This document shows, one piece after another, positions 19,820 through 30,000 of a DNA stretch of 64,000 bases. The stretch lies in assembly GCA_001443445.1 (NCBI GenBank), contig LDXN01000003.1, positions 1 to 64,000 on the forward strand. Reading direction: 5' to 3'. Position 1 is the first letter of the stretch. Each line of letters opens with the position of its first letter. A program made the translations under genes and the position numbers. Below the pieces are notes generated by a model. It saw only the letters and a list, made by a program, of their open reading frames with translations, ran no database searches and was not told the DNA's origin. The stretch is from Candidatus Dadabacteria bacterium CSP1-2. Lineage in GTDB: Bacteria; Desulfobacterota_D; UBA1144; Nemesobacterales; CSP1-2.

Positions 19820-21202
19820 TTGGCTCAAAAACCTTGGGGAGGAAGATTTAAAAAGGGAACGCACAAGTTGGTTGAAAAATTTACAGCTTCTATTGACTTT
19901 GATAAGAGGCTATACAAAGAAGATATCGAGGGAAGCATCGCACATGTAAAGATGCTTGGCAAGCAAGGAATTATATCAAAACAGGAATCACAAAAGATAG
20001 TAAAAGCGCTAGAGGGAATTAGGGGAGAGATCGAAAAGGGAAAGTTCCCCTTTAAAGAAGAGCTTGAGGATATTCACCTTAATATCGAAAAACGCCTTAT
20101 AGATAAAATCGGCGACATAGGTGGCAAGCTCCATACAGCAAGAAGCAGAAACGACCAAATTGCACTCGATGAACGTTTGTATTTAAGGCGTGAAATTAGT
20201 GAGATTCTTTCTATGATAAAAGAGCTTGCAGAAGATCTTCTAAATTTAGGTGAGAAGAACATAGAGGTGATTATGCCCGCATATACACATCTTCAAAGAG
20301 CCCAACCATTACTTCTCTCACACTATCTACTAGCCCACTTTGAAATGTTAAAACGCGATAGAGAGCGTTATGTTGATTGCCTAAAAAGGGTAAACATTAT
20401 GCCACTAGGTGCTGGTGCAGTCGCTGGCACTTCTTTTCCGATAGACAGAGAGTATGTAGCAGAGCTTTTAAACTTTCCTCAAGTCTCAAGAAATAGTGTT
20501 GATAGCATAAGCGATAGGGACTTCGTCTTAGAATTCATTTCAATTTCAGCAATTCTTGCCATGCATTTAAGCAGGCTTTCGGAGGAATTTATCTTATGGT
20601 CTAGCAAAGAGTTCGATTTCATTGACTTGGGAGATGAATTTACAACAGGCTCGAGCATTATGCCTCAAAAGAGAAACCCAGATGTTCCTGAGCTTATACG
20701 TGGAAAAACGGGAAGGGTATATGGAAATCTGATGGCTCTCCTTACCATTATGAAAGGGCTACCACTCTCATATAATAGAGACCTTCAGGAAGATAAAGAA
20801 CCCATGTTTGACACAGTCGATACCGTAAAATCATCTCTTCAGGTGCTATCAGAAATGATGAAACACATAAAATTCAAACCCGAGAATATGAGAAAAGCGC
20901 TTTCCAAGGGCTTCGCCACTGCAACTGACCTAGCTGATTATTTAGCACGAAAGGGAATGCCATTCAGACAGGCACACGAAGTTACGGGAAAAGTTGTTAG
21001 ATACGCAGAGGGAAAGGGAAGAGAACTAACACAGTTAAGTATTTCGGAACTAAAAATTTTCTCAAACTTATTTGAGGAAGATGTATTTGATCATATAACC
21101 CTAGAAGGCTCAATCTCGAGCAAAAAATCCTACGGTGGAACAGCAAAAGAGAATGTTTTAAGAATGATCCAAGAATGCAAAAGGGAAATAGCAAAGTGGT
21201 AA
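19820..21202 (+). CDS. argH: Argininosuccinate lyase (TTG start)
   Basis: [44 protein letters not shown]. Confidence 0.97.
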   Translation: MAQKPWGGRFKKGTHKLVEKFTASIDFDKRLYKEDIEGSIAHVKMLGKQGIISKQESQKIVKALEGIRGEIEKGKFPFKEELEDIHLNIEKRLIDKIGDIGGKLHTARSRNDQIALDERLYLRREISEILSMIKELAEDLLNLGEKNIEVIMPAYTHLQRAQPLLLSHYLLAHFEMLKRDRERYVDCLKRVNIMPLGAGAVAGTSFPIDREYVAELLNFPQVSRNSVDSISDRDFVLEFISISAILAMHLSRLSEEFILWSSKEFDFIDLGDEFTTGSSIMPQKRNPDVPELIRGKTGRVYGNLMALLTIMKGLPLSYNRDLQEDKEPMFDTVDTVKSSLQVLSEMMKHIKFKPENMRKALSKGFATATDLADYLARKGMPFRQAHEVTGKVVRYAEGKGRELTQLSISELKIFSNLFEEDVFDHITLEGSISSKKSYGGTAKENVLRMIQECKREIAKW

Positions 21203-21208
21203 CCTACG

Positions 21209-21303
21209 TCGAATCCCGATTTCGGATAGCAGAGTGCAAAAGATGAATAAAGATGTGTTTAAGCGGAAAAAAACTATAAGCTACCAATCCGAATTCCGAA
21301 ATC
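21209..21303. repeat. Family C repeat at argH/ATPase convergent junction
   Basis: CGAATCCCGATTTCGG ... CCAATCCGAATTCCGAAATC; related to the leuS insertion. Confidence 0.5.
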
Positions 21304-21308
21304 AGTGG

Positions 21309-23009
21309 TCATCCGTAGAGTTCCTCTACGTATTTTTTTGCTTTTCCAGATTCAGGCAAGGATGCAATCTCTTTGTAAAATTTGTCGTCGTATTCCCTTG
21401 TCTTTACCACTACAGGCATAGGCACTGCATGACCGATGATTAGAGCCTGCTGTTTCGTATCAAGGCTTGCAAGAATGGCTCTAAGCCCCGATGTGTTACT
21501 AACTCCTGTAAGCACTGACTGTATATCCTTCTCATCGTTAAGAAGTGCAGTTATCCTAGTACCGATTTGTGAAATCACCTCATCATCTATTCCAGATGGT
21601 CTCTGATCAACAATCATCATTGTAACAGAGTATTTTCTAAGCTCTCTTGCAATCGTTCCAAAAATTGTCTGACGCGCCGCCTGGGGATTTAAAAACTTAT
21701 GCGCCTCTTCAATAGTAATCATAAGCTGGCGGGGTCTGTCAGCGGGATTTCTTGTTGCAAAATAGCCCTCAGTTTTCTCAATATAATAGTCGTGAATCCT
21801 TCGAGATATGATATTTGCTACAAGAAGATAGGAAAGAGCGTTGTTTCTTTTTCCGAATTCAAGCACTATATTTATACCTCGTCCAAGATATTCTATTATT
21901 TTTTTGATAGTTCCCTCACCACGGCTGTTATCATCTACTATAAACGGAAGATTTTTAAGCCTTACGAGCTTTCTATAAAGCGCTGAGAGAGACGATTGAT
22001 GTGCCCCTAACTCTTTCGCTTTGTCTGTCAAATCTTCCTGCTTCCACGAAAGAAGTTCACTTAGCCATCCCTCCTCATATTTCCTATAAAGAGCATAAGC
22101 AGATTCAATTGCGGTCGTATGCAGTTGAAGTTCATCTTGAAGAAGAGCAATGTCTTCTATTTCTATCTGGTCAAGGGATATGTAGACTTCGACATCGGGT
22201 TTCGCCCCACGACGCTTTGTGGACTGCGGATCAAGGGAAAATATGGAAACCTTTTCGGGAAATAGTTCTTTGAGTCCCTTCACAAAAAAGCCTGCTTCTT
22301 CTTTTTGTGAGTCCCAGCCATATTCGTTGTGCATGTCAAAAATAAGGTTTACAGCCTTTCCATACTTAATAATTCCTGCAAGCATAAGCCTTGTAAGAAA
22401 GGTTTTACCAGTACCGCTTTTCCCAAAGATTCCATTGCTTCTCTCAACAAATCTATCAAGGTTCATGCATACCGGGATATCCATATCAAGCGGAGAGCCG
22501 ATATTATAAAACCTTCCGCCCTTATCTTCGGTTCCAAATACCAAGCTAACGTCCCCCTCCGCGGCTTCTGAGACAAGTGCGAAATGGGGTGGAATTGTCT
22601 TTACCGGTTTTGGTTCGTTGTCGTCATGCTTTATCATCAGCATCGGTCTTAGTTCTACAGTTGAATAAGTACTCGTCCCAGAAAGAACCTGTCTCAATGT
22701 CTCATCTTCTCTCGATGGTGGATTTATAAGCACATTGGTTGACGAAGCATCTAGCTTAACATCAGTAATAAGAGAGAAGAACTTATGATAAAGCCCAAAA
22801 ACAACTACGAATTTACCAGCCTTAACTTCCTCAATGCTTCTATCAGGGCTTAGTTTCATCTGAAGCCCCTCAGTTAAGGATCCGCCAGTTATAAGACCAA
22901 GTTCTCTGTTTTCTTCAGTCATTTTTTCTATATTGAGAATAGCAAAGTAAGACCTAACTTGCAAGGAGTAACTAATACTTAAATCTGAGTCAAAAGCATC
23001 TTTATCCAC
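21309..23009 (-). CDS. HerA/DUF87-like ATPase
   Basis: GIFGKSGTGKTFLTRLMLAGI Walker A, LMITIEEAHKFLNP Walker B, VTMMIVDQRPSGIDDEVISQIGTRI. Confidence 0.9.
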   Translation of the reverse strand: MDKDAFDSDLSISYSLQVRSYFAILNIEKMTEENRELGLITGGSLTEGLQMKLSPDRSIEEVKAGKFVVVFGLYHKFFSLITDVKLDASSTNVLINPPSREDETLRQVLSGTSTYSTVELRPMLMIKHDDNEPKPVKTIPPHFALVSEAAEGDVSLVFGTEDKGGRFYNIGSPLDMDIPVCMNLDRFVERSNGIFGKSGTGKTFLTRLMLAGIIKYGKAVNLIFDMHNEYGWDSQKEEAGFFVKGLKELFPEKVSIFSLDPQSTKRRGAKPDVEVYISLDQIEIEDIALLQDELQLHTTAIESAYALYRKYEEGWLSELLSWKQEDLTDKAKELGAHQSSLSALYRKLVRLKNLPFIVDDNSRGEGTIKKIIEYLGRGINIVLEFGKRNNALSYLLVANIISRRIHDYYIEKTEGYFATRNPADRPRQLMITIEEAHKFLNPQAARQTIFGTIARELRKYSVTMMIVDQRPSGIDDEVISQIGTRITALLNDEKDIQSVLTGVSNTSGLRAILASLDTKQQALIIGHAVPMPVVVKTREYDDKFYKEIASLPESGKAKKYVEELYG

Positions 23010-23142
23010 ATCTAAAGTAATGGGAATTAAAAATTTTATGAGTCTTTAACCCTATTCTTCATTTAAGATGAAGAACCAACTAGCATTGGCGTTTTATTGA
23101 TTTCAATCGCTAATGTGCTAAATTACCATGCAGAAAATTAGT

Positions 23143-23217
23143 GGCCCCTTCGTCTAGAGGTCAGGACGTTGCCCTCTCAAGGCAGAAACACGGGTTCGAG
23201 TCCCGTAGGGGCCGCCA
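23143..23217 (+). tRNA. tRNA-Glu (CTC anticodon)
   Basis: GGCCCCT/AGGGGCC acceptor stem, anticodon loop CTCTCAA, GGTTCGAGTCC T-arm, encoded CCA. Confidence 0.95.
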
Positions 23218-23433
23218 TATAAATCTCCTTTAATTAAAGCGCCCTATGTATCGTTGAATGATACTTAAAACAAATCGACTACTGATGAGGTGTCCAAGGA
23301 GGTGTCTATCATTTAAGTTTCACCTCCAAAATTCCAACCATATAATTTTTATGTAGTTTTTAACGTCAAGGTTCTGCAACATCAAAAATCTTGGATATTT
23401 TGAAACTGTTCTAAAGATATCTATGTTTCCTGA

Positions 23434-23640
23434 ATGCCTTTGTCACCACCTCAGACATATATTCGCTTCTCGAATTTTCATAAATGGTACGGTGTTGATT
23501 TGGTAACTGTTCAAGAACTACTTGGACGCAGATCTATAATTATGACAAAACCCTATTCAAACCCGACACCGGAGCCTAAGAGAAAGGCTGTGGAATCACT
23601 TGTTTTAAACAACAAAGTGGGGAATAAGACAAAGATTATT
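23434..23640 (+). pseudogene. Tyrosine recombinase C-terminal fragment, frameshifted
   Basis: HHLRHIFASRIFING in one frame (from 23444), then GVDLVTVQELLGRRSIIMTKPYSNPTPEPKRKAVESL in another. Confidence 0.9.
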
Positions 23641-23742
23641 AATATTAAAAAAAGGAATGCCTATGCACCTTTTCTCAATCCTAGCAGGATCGTAAATACT
23701 AAGATTCTAAGTATGCAAGAGTTGCCGTTGTGGTATGTAATG

Positions 23743-24144
23743 TTAGGGGTTCACGCGTAAGTTTGCTTTGTCTTCTAATTTAAGGGCAAGTAATTTATTA
23801 ATAGATTTTTGATTCGACCAGCCAGTGATGGTTCCGTGTCTATATGGAGGTTCTTTAGGATAAAAAAATAACTTGTCTCTATTAACGCTAATATTTATAA
23901 CATCATTTGAGTTAATATCCGCCCTTCCTTTTATTGTATTTTGCTGATACGGAGTAACATCACAATCTGCTATATTCCATATTTCGCTTTCAGATAATCC
24001 TAACACTCTGAAAACAGATGTTTGATTGTCTTTAGGATTAGGCATGAATGCCGCCCACTTAACGGTTTGGTTTGATTTTCTTATATAATTGCTATTATAT
24101 AGATATCTAGTAAGGACTTCAGGGTTAGATTGTATTAATGGCAT
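23743..24144 (-). CDS. Hypothetical protein, cassette gene 3
   Basis: 133 aa; SVFRVLGLSESEIWNIAD and PPYRHGTITGWSNQKS; adjacent and co-oriented with the next two genes. Confidence 0.7.
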   Translation of the reverse strand: MPLIQSNPEVLTRYLYNSNYIRKSNQTVKWAAFMPNPKDNQTSVFRVLGLSESEIWNIADCDVTPYQQNTIKGRADINSNDVINISVNRDKLFFYPKEPPYRHGTITGWSNQKSINKLLALKLEDKANLRVNP

Positions 24145-24154
24145 TTAAGTTCTA

Positions 24155-24667
24155 CTATTTAGAATACAATCTTTTGAGATAATTAATTATAGGGTCTGGT
24201 ATGAAGTCTCCTAATAATTCAGTCCCATGGGTATTGTTAGCTCCAAAAATTCCAGCATAAGTTAGAGTTTGGTTATCATCGATGCTAAAGACAAATGTTC
24301 GGCCATAATCATCACTCCACTCAAATGCTATGTCACCATCAGGCTCAGGTGTGATTTCTGGCATAGGGAAATTCAAGAAAGTAGCATTTAACATATTAAT
24401 AATATTTTTTGCATCTAAAAAGGTGTTTACAGATATGGGATTAGCACCGTATCCATCCCAGTTGTACCGTGAGCAACTAATAAAAATTTCTTCTAACTCA
24501 TCTATTATTTGTTGTAACTGTGAATAACGACCAATTGACTCTGTTTTTTTCAATTGATTTAAAATGTCTTCATATTTATTTTCTAGAACTATTGATTCTG
24601 AAGCAAAACCTTTTCCTGATTGTTTGGGAAACCCAATTAAATAGCTACTCATAGTAGCCGTGCTCAT
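24155..24667 (-). CDS. Hypothetical protein, cassette gene 2
   Basis: 170 aa; YNWDGYGANPIS and PEPDGDIAFEWSDDYGRTFVFSIDD; overlaps next gene. Confidence 0.75.
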   Translation of the reverse strand: MSTATMSSYLIGFPKQSGKGFASESIVLENKYEDILNQLKKTESIGRYSQLQQIIDELEEIFISCSRYNWDGYGANPISVNTFLDAKNIINMLNATFLNFPMPEITPEPDGDIAFEWSDDYGRTFVFSIDDNQTLTYAGIFGANNTHGTELLGDFIPDPIINYLKRLYSK

Positions 24668-25410
24668 TGGTAAGTCTCCAATAATTTTTTAGTTATGCTT
24701 TTAAAAAATATCTGATTTTTGAAGTTTCTTAGTTTCTCTAAGATTGCCAAAATGTCTTCTTCTAAAAAGCCATCTGGTGTGAATTTAATGACATCTATAT
24801 CTAATATTATAGGAAGATTATCTTTAAAATCAACCTTAGGTTCCAAAGCTTGAGTGATAATAGCTGTTATTCTAGGATCAGGAGCAGGGATAACTACTCT
24901 GTAAAAGAAACTGATAATTCCTTGTGGTAATCCTTCCGGAACTTCTGGAGGACAAGTTAAATAGTCTCGAAAGTCAATTATCGGCATTGGTATATTTAGA
25001 TTGTTTATGTATCGTACTGCAATTCTGCTAATAAAAACTGGTTGTACTAATTCTTTATAATAATTCCATAGCTGTAATGCTTCGTCTCTAACCTCATCCC
25101 AATTTTTATAAGGTTTAAGTCTATTGAAAGTAAAACCATCGTCTCTTAATTGAACAATTTTGGTGCCATTAGATGATTCGTATCTATAACCATTGATCTT
25201 GTCATGAGTTGTCACACTTTGCTCGCGGTCTTTAACATCTATCTTTGTTTCGTGAAATTTCATGGTTTTCTCTATAGAGTACTCTCTTGTTATTTTACTC
25301 CCTATAGATTTAAATTGATCTAAATTAAACCCTTTTGGTAACTTACATCTTATATCAACAAGGGCTTCCGTAATTGGAGCATTTGGAAGCGTAGGATATT
25401 TTTCTGACAT
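24664..25410 (-). CDS. TIGR04255-type family protein, cassette gene 1
   Basis: N-terminal LPNAPITEALVDIRCKLP and IAVRYINNLNIP match recalled TIGR04255 signatures. Confidence 0.8.
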   Translation of the reverse strand: MSEKYPTLPNAPITEALVDIRCKLPKGFNLDQFKSIGSKITREYSIEKTMKFHETKIDVKDREQSVTTHDKINGYRYESSNGTKIVQLRDDGFTFNRLKPYKNWDEVRDEALQLWNYYKELVQPVFISRIAVRYINNLNIPMPIIDFRDYLTCPPEVPEGLPQGIISFFYRVVIPAPDPRITAIITQALEPKVDFKDNLPIILDIDVIKFTPDGFLEEDILAILEKLRNFKNQIFFKSITKKLLETYQ

Positions 25411-26026
25411 TGAATTAACTTTGATGAAGATTAATATTTAAACAAACATAAGTGACGTTCACCGGCGATTGGGAGTGATATACACAACTGATTATAAATA
25501 AATATACAATTTATGTCTATGTCTTGTGAAAAGTTTTCAAATATCCAAAAGTAGATCTATTACTCAATGCTCATGGGTTAGATTTCCCAGTACTCATAGT
25601 TTGTATTTATAAAAAATCAACCAAGGTATGTTTATCTCATCAAAGCTTGAGCCTCTTCGAGGTTTATTCTGATAATTTTTTCTAACTTGGCAATAGCAGC
25701 TTTTTTAGCTTTCTCCATTGTATCACTATAACGTTTAAGCATTGTGTTATTCTTAGGTTAAGTAAGTGCCATGACGGTTGGAAAATCTTCTTTCTCTCCA
25801 ATGAAAACATTCCGAATAAAGCCATATCGGAATATACAGAAAACGCCTCAAATGAATTCCAGCAATTTCCTTACAATCGCATAAATTATAGTTACCGTCA
25901 AATAACTAACGCATTTAGAGAGTTATAACGGTAGACCTAAGCTCTCATAATACAACTGCCGCTTAATCTATTAGCGCACCCCAAGTGAATACTCATTCAA
26001 CAAATTCTGCTTCTCACAAGGCTGAT

Positions 26027-26232
26027 TCAGTTTGAAACTGCTATTTCAGTCTTGGGGACTTGAAGGTTCGGGTAAATATTGATTAGCGTGATAGCCTTCT
26101 TCTTGTGTTCAGGTGTAGGATGGGAATACCGCTTTGTCATAACTATGGACTTATGCCCTAATAGTTCTTGAATAGTTGAAAGGTCAACGCCATTCATTTG
26201 TACGAAATAAGATATTTTTCTTGGACGTAGGG
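26027..26232 (-). pseudogene. Tyrosine recombinase C-terminal fragment (5' truncated)
   Basis: Reverse-strand translation NGVDLSTIQELLGHKSIVMTKRYSHPTPEHKKKAITLINIYPNLQVPKTEIAVSN*; in-frame stop upstream. Confidence 0.88.
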
Positions 26233-26330
26233 TTTATACGCGAACCTTCCTATAACATCTCTTTGTTTTTATTTTCAAAATTTAAGGTTTTTTCGATACC
26301 TTCTAGCAAAAAGTAGATAAGGCTTTACTT

Positions 26331-26540
26331 TTATTCTTCGTCTAAGACCTTTTCTCTCTCTTTGACCTGCTTCTCGCTTTGTTCCACTAAACCCTTTGCT
26401 TTTGTTTTGAGACCTATTGCTTCCTTCATATATGTGGTTGACACTTCTTTTGATTCCTTCAGCATTCCCATTATTTTAGTTATACCTAATATTATTAACA
26501 AAATAACTATTAAACCTAATATCACCCGTTTTATATTCAT
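26331..26540 (-). CDS. Small single-pass membrane protein
   Basis: MNIKRVILGLIVILLIILGITKI then charged helix. Confidence 0.5.
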   Translation of the reverse strand: MNIKRVILGLIVILLIILGITKIMGMLKESKEVSTTYMKEAIGLKTKAKGLVEQSEKQVKEREKVLDEE

Positions 26541-26719
26541 AATATTATTATAAAACCCTTAGAAGATAATTTCTACAGATTATATTCTGCACTGAAGATA
26601 TATAACCGAAGAAACATGGATTGTTCAATTAAAAAAATATTACAAAGGTATTAAACCGAGTAAAATTTATAGAGCCTTTATATCAAATATGACTTTGAAC
26701 TACACGTTCATTTACTAAT

Positions 26720-27004
26720 ATGAGACACAGAAAGCACAAAATAAAGCGTCAGCATAGCATGATAAAGGGGTTAAGAGAATTCCTAGAAGAAAATATCTCT
26801 ACTCTTGACTTCGTAGATGGGATTATCCCTGGTGAGATAAAAGTGGGAAGTGCTACTGGAGAGAACCTGATCGTGAAATACAAATACAGCACTGTCAGTG
26901 GTGCAAAGCTAATCGCAAAAAGTGGTTCTTCAATTCAAGAGGTATTTGTTGTAACAAGGTTTCCAGAAAAGCTTAAGGAAGTGATTGAAGTAATTGCAGA
27001 GTAG
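26720..27004 (+). CDS. DUF2103-like small protein
   Basis: RHRKHKIKRQHSMIKGLREFLEE...VDGIIPGEIKV. Confidence 0.75.
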   Translation: MRHRKHKIKRQHSMIKGLREFLEENISTLDFVDGIIPGEIKVGSATGENLIVKYKYSTVSGAKLIAKSGSSIQEVFVVTRFPEKLKEVIEVIAE

Positions 27005-27028
27005 AGACGCATCGCAATGCGTCTCTAC
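27001..27028. terminator. 28-bp hairpin (family G) between convergent genes; possible bidirectional terminator
   Basis: GTAGAGACGCAT-CGCA-ATGCGTCTCTAC; TAG stops of both flanking genes lie in the arms. Confidence 0.6.
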
Positions 27029-30000
27029 CTTAACTTTAAGACACCGCTTCCCAAGAGCCGAGTAACAGCTTCAATAAATTCATCATGAACATCAACTCGG
27101 CAATCCCCAAGATCAACCACAACATCACTATGACTTGTTTCCAAATGAAGATGTATTAGGGATTTTCCAGGATAGGTTTCGACTATTTTTTTTAACTTTA
27201 AAAGATTTTCTTTAACGGCGTATTCTTTTGTTAAATTTATATGAACTGTAGAACCGTTTCTCATTTCTTTAAGAGAGAATATATCACTGGCCCTTAGCCT
27301 GACTCTTTCTTCAGAAGGCTCAACCGTTCCTTTAACTACGACAGGTTCTACCTTTTCCTCTAATATAGGAAGGGACTTCCTTAGGAGATCATTAAAAATT
27401 ACGACCTCGACAGAGCCCTTCATGTCTTCAAGAACGAGGGTCCCAAAAATATTTGAGCCATTTTTAGTGTGCTTCACGTTTAGCGAACGAACCACACCAG
27501 CTATTAATACCTCACGCCTTTCCTTAATTTCAGAAAGTAGTTCAGTATCAGTGTTTGTATACCTTTTGATCTCCATTAGATATTTCGCAACAGGATGACT
27601 TGTAACATAAAACCCAAGTACATCCAACTCTGCCTTAAGTCTTTCCTTTTCATCCCATTCTTCCACGACTGGAAGAGTTGGTAGTGAAATAGAATCGCTC
27701 AAAGTAAAAAGGGCGCTTTGTCTTTCAGGGGAGCTTTTCTGTATTGCTGATGCATATGAAAGTAAGGTATCCAGTGATTCCATTAGCTGTGTTCTATTAG
27801 CTCCAAGAGAATCAAAAGCGCCGCTTTTAATAAGGCTTTCAAATGTCCTTTTGTTTATCTTTTTTGAATCTACCCTTTCACAGAAATCAAATATGGTTTT
27901 AACCCTTCCCCCTTCTTCCCTTGCTTGAATAATCGCTTCAACCGTGCCCTCGCCAATATTTTTTATAGCTGAAAGACCAAACCTGATCTTACCACGGGCT
28001 CTGGGGTAGCGATCCAGAGGTAGGGTAGTTGGGGAACCGCTTATTGCAGTAAATCCCGCCATACTTTCATTCACATCTGGAGGAAGCACCTCGATTCCCA
28101 TTTCTTTGCATTCTGCAATGCTAGCGATAACTTTATCGGCATTACCGGCCTCAACAGAAAGCAATGCAGCCATAAATTCAGCGGGATAGTGTGCCTTAAG
28201 GTAGGCAGTTTGATAGGTTATAAGCGCATATGCAGCGCTATGGCTTTTATTAAACGAATACTCAGCAAATTTTTCCATAGCATCAAAAATATCTTCAGCT
28301 TTCTTTTTACTTATCCCTTTTTTCTTTGCTCCTTCGAGAAACCTTTCTCGTTGAGCCTTCATCTCTTCGGGTTTCTTCTTTCCCATTGCACGCCTAAGAA
28401 GATCAGCTTCTCCGAGGCTATAGTCTGCAAGCACGCTTGAAGTTTTCATAATCTGTTCTTGGTAAACAAAAAGACCGTAGGTGTCTTTTAGTAGCTCCTT
28501 AAGCTCAGGTAGTGGATATTCAATCCTTCTCTGGCCATGCTTCCGTTTTATAAACTCTTCCACCATCCCGCTATCGAGCGGACCAGGGCGATAAAGAGCA
28601 AGTACTGCTATAATATCCTCAAAGCTAGAAGGTTGTAGCCTCATTAGAAGATCTTTCATACCAGAGGATTCAATCTGAAATACACCCCTTGTACGACCAC
28701 TCGATAGGAGTTTGTATACATCTTGGTCGTTGAGCGGGATCCTTTTTATATCGAAATGCAAAACTTCGTCTTTTATTGGGTCTACTTGATCTACCTGCTC
28801 TGAACTTTCTCGAACCCCTGAAGATTTATTATCGCTAATAAACTTTATTGCTTTATCTATAACCGTGAGCGTCTTTAGACCAAGAAAATCGAATTTAACA
28901 AAACCTAAATCCTCTATAGAGTTCATATCAAATTGAGTTAAGATCTCATCCTTTGAACCTTTGTATAGCGGTATATAATCTGCAAGTGGCTCGTTTGAAA
29001 TCACGATTCCTGCAGCGTGGGTGGAGGAGTGCCTAACCATATTCTCTAGTGGCCTAGCTATCTCTATCAGCTCTCTAAGGTTTGGGGATTTCTCTATGAG
29101 TTCTTTTAGCTGCGGGATTTGGGTTAAGGATTCGTCAATACTGAAAACTTTTCCCCTGAATGTTGGAATAAGTTTTGTGACTCGATCAACATCTGAATAC
29201 GGAATGCCTAGTACCCTTCCTACATCTTTTACTACCGCCTTTGCAGACATAGTTCCGAATGTGCCGATCTGGGCGACCTTATCCGCTCCGTATCTTTCTG
29301 TGACATATTTTATTACCTCATCCCTTCTGTCTGCACAGAAGTCAACATCTATATCAGGCATACTAACGCGCTCAGGGTTTAGAAACCTTTCAAAAAGAAG
29401 ATTGTACTGAATTGGGTCAAGCTCGGTGATTCCCAGTGAGTATGCGACAAGGCTTCCCGCTGCGCTACCCCTTCCCGGCCCTACTGGTATTCCTCTATCT
29501 TTAGCAAAGTTTATAAAATCTGAAACTACTAAAAAATATCCAGAAAACCCCATGCTCTTAATAGTTTCGATTTCGGTCTCAAGCCTTTCTTTATATAGAT
29601 CTGCTCTTTCACCTACTATCTCATTTTCTTTTAATCTTTTTTCAAGCCCCTCACTGGCAAGAATTGCCATGTATTCATCAAGCGCTTTCCCATCCTCAAG
29701 CTCGAACTCGGGTAGCTTGTAACTTGTGGTGAGCCCTTCGCCTTGTCGAAGGGTCGAACCACCATTAGTCTTAAATTCAAAATTGCACCTTTCTGCAACC
29801 TCAAGCGTACGCTCGATTTCCTCTGGAAAATCCTTAAGGCAGTCAAGCATCTCTCTTCGTGATTTTAGGAAATACTCATCCCCCTTGAACTTAAACCTCT
29901 TTTCATCTATTACTGTTGTTCCAGTTTGAATGCAGAGGAGGATATCGTGCGGCTTTGAATCTTCTCTCGTTAAATAATGACAGTCGTTTGTTGCCACAAC

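Noticed and set aside
15704-23009. HerA-like ATPase and RecB/Cas4-like nuclease as one defence system
   Set aside because: They are about 4.4 kb apart, separated by unrelated genes including argH; no operon-like coupling.
25636-25746. Short minus-strand frame MLKRYSDTMEKAKKAAIAKLEKIIRINLEEAQALMR
   Set aside because: Only 36 aa, no homology recognised; likely decayed DNA between the cassette and the integrase remnant.
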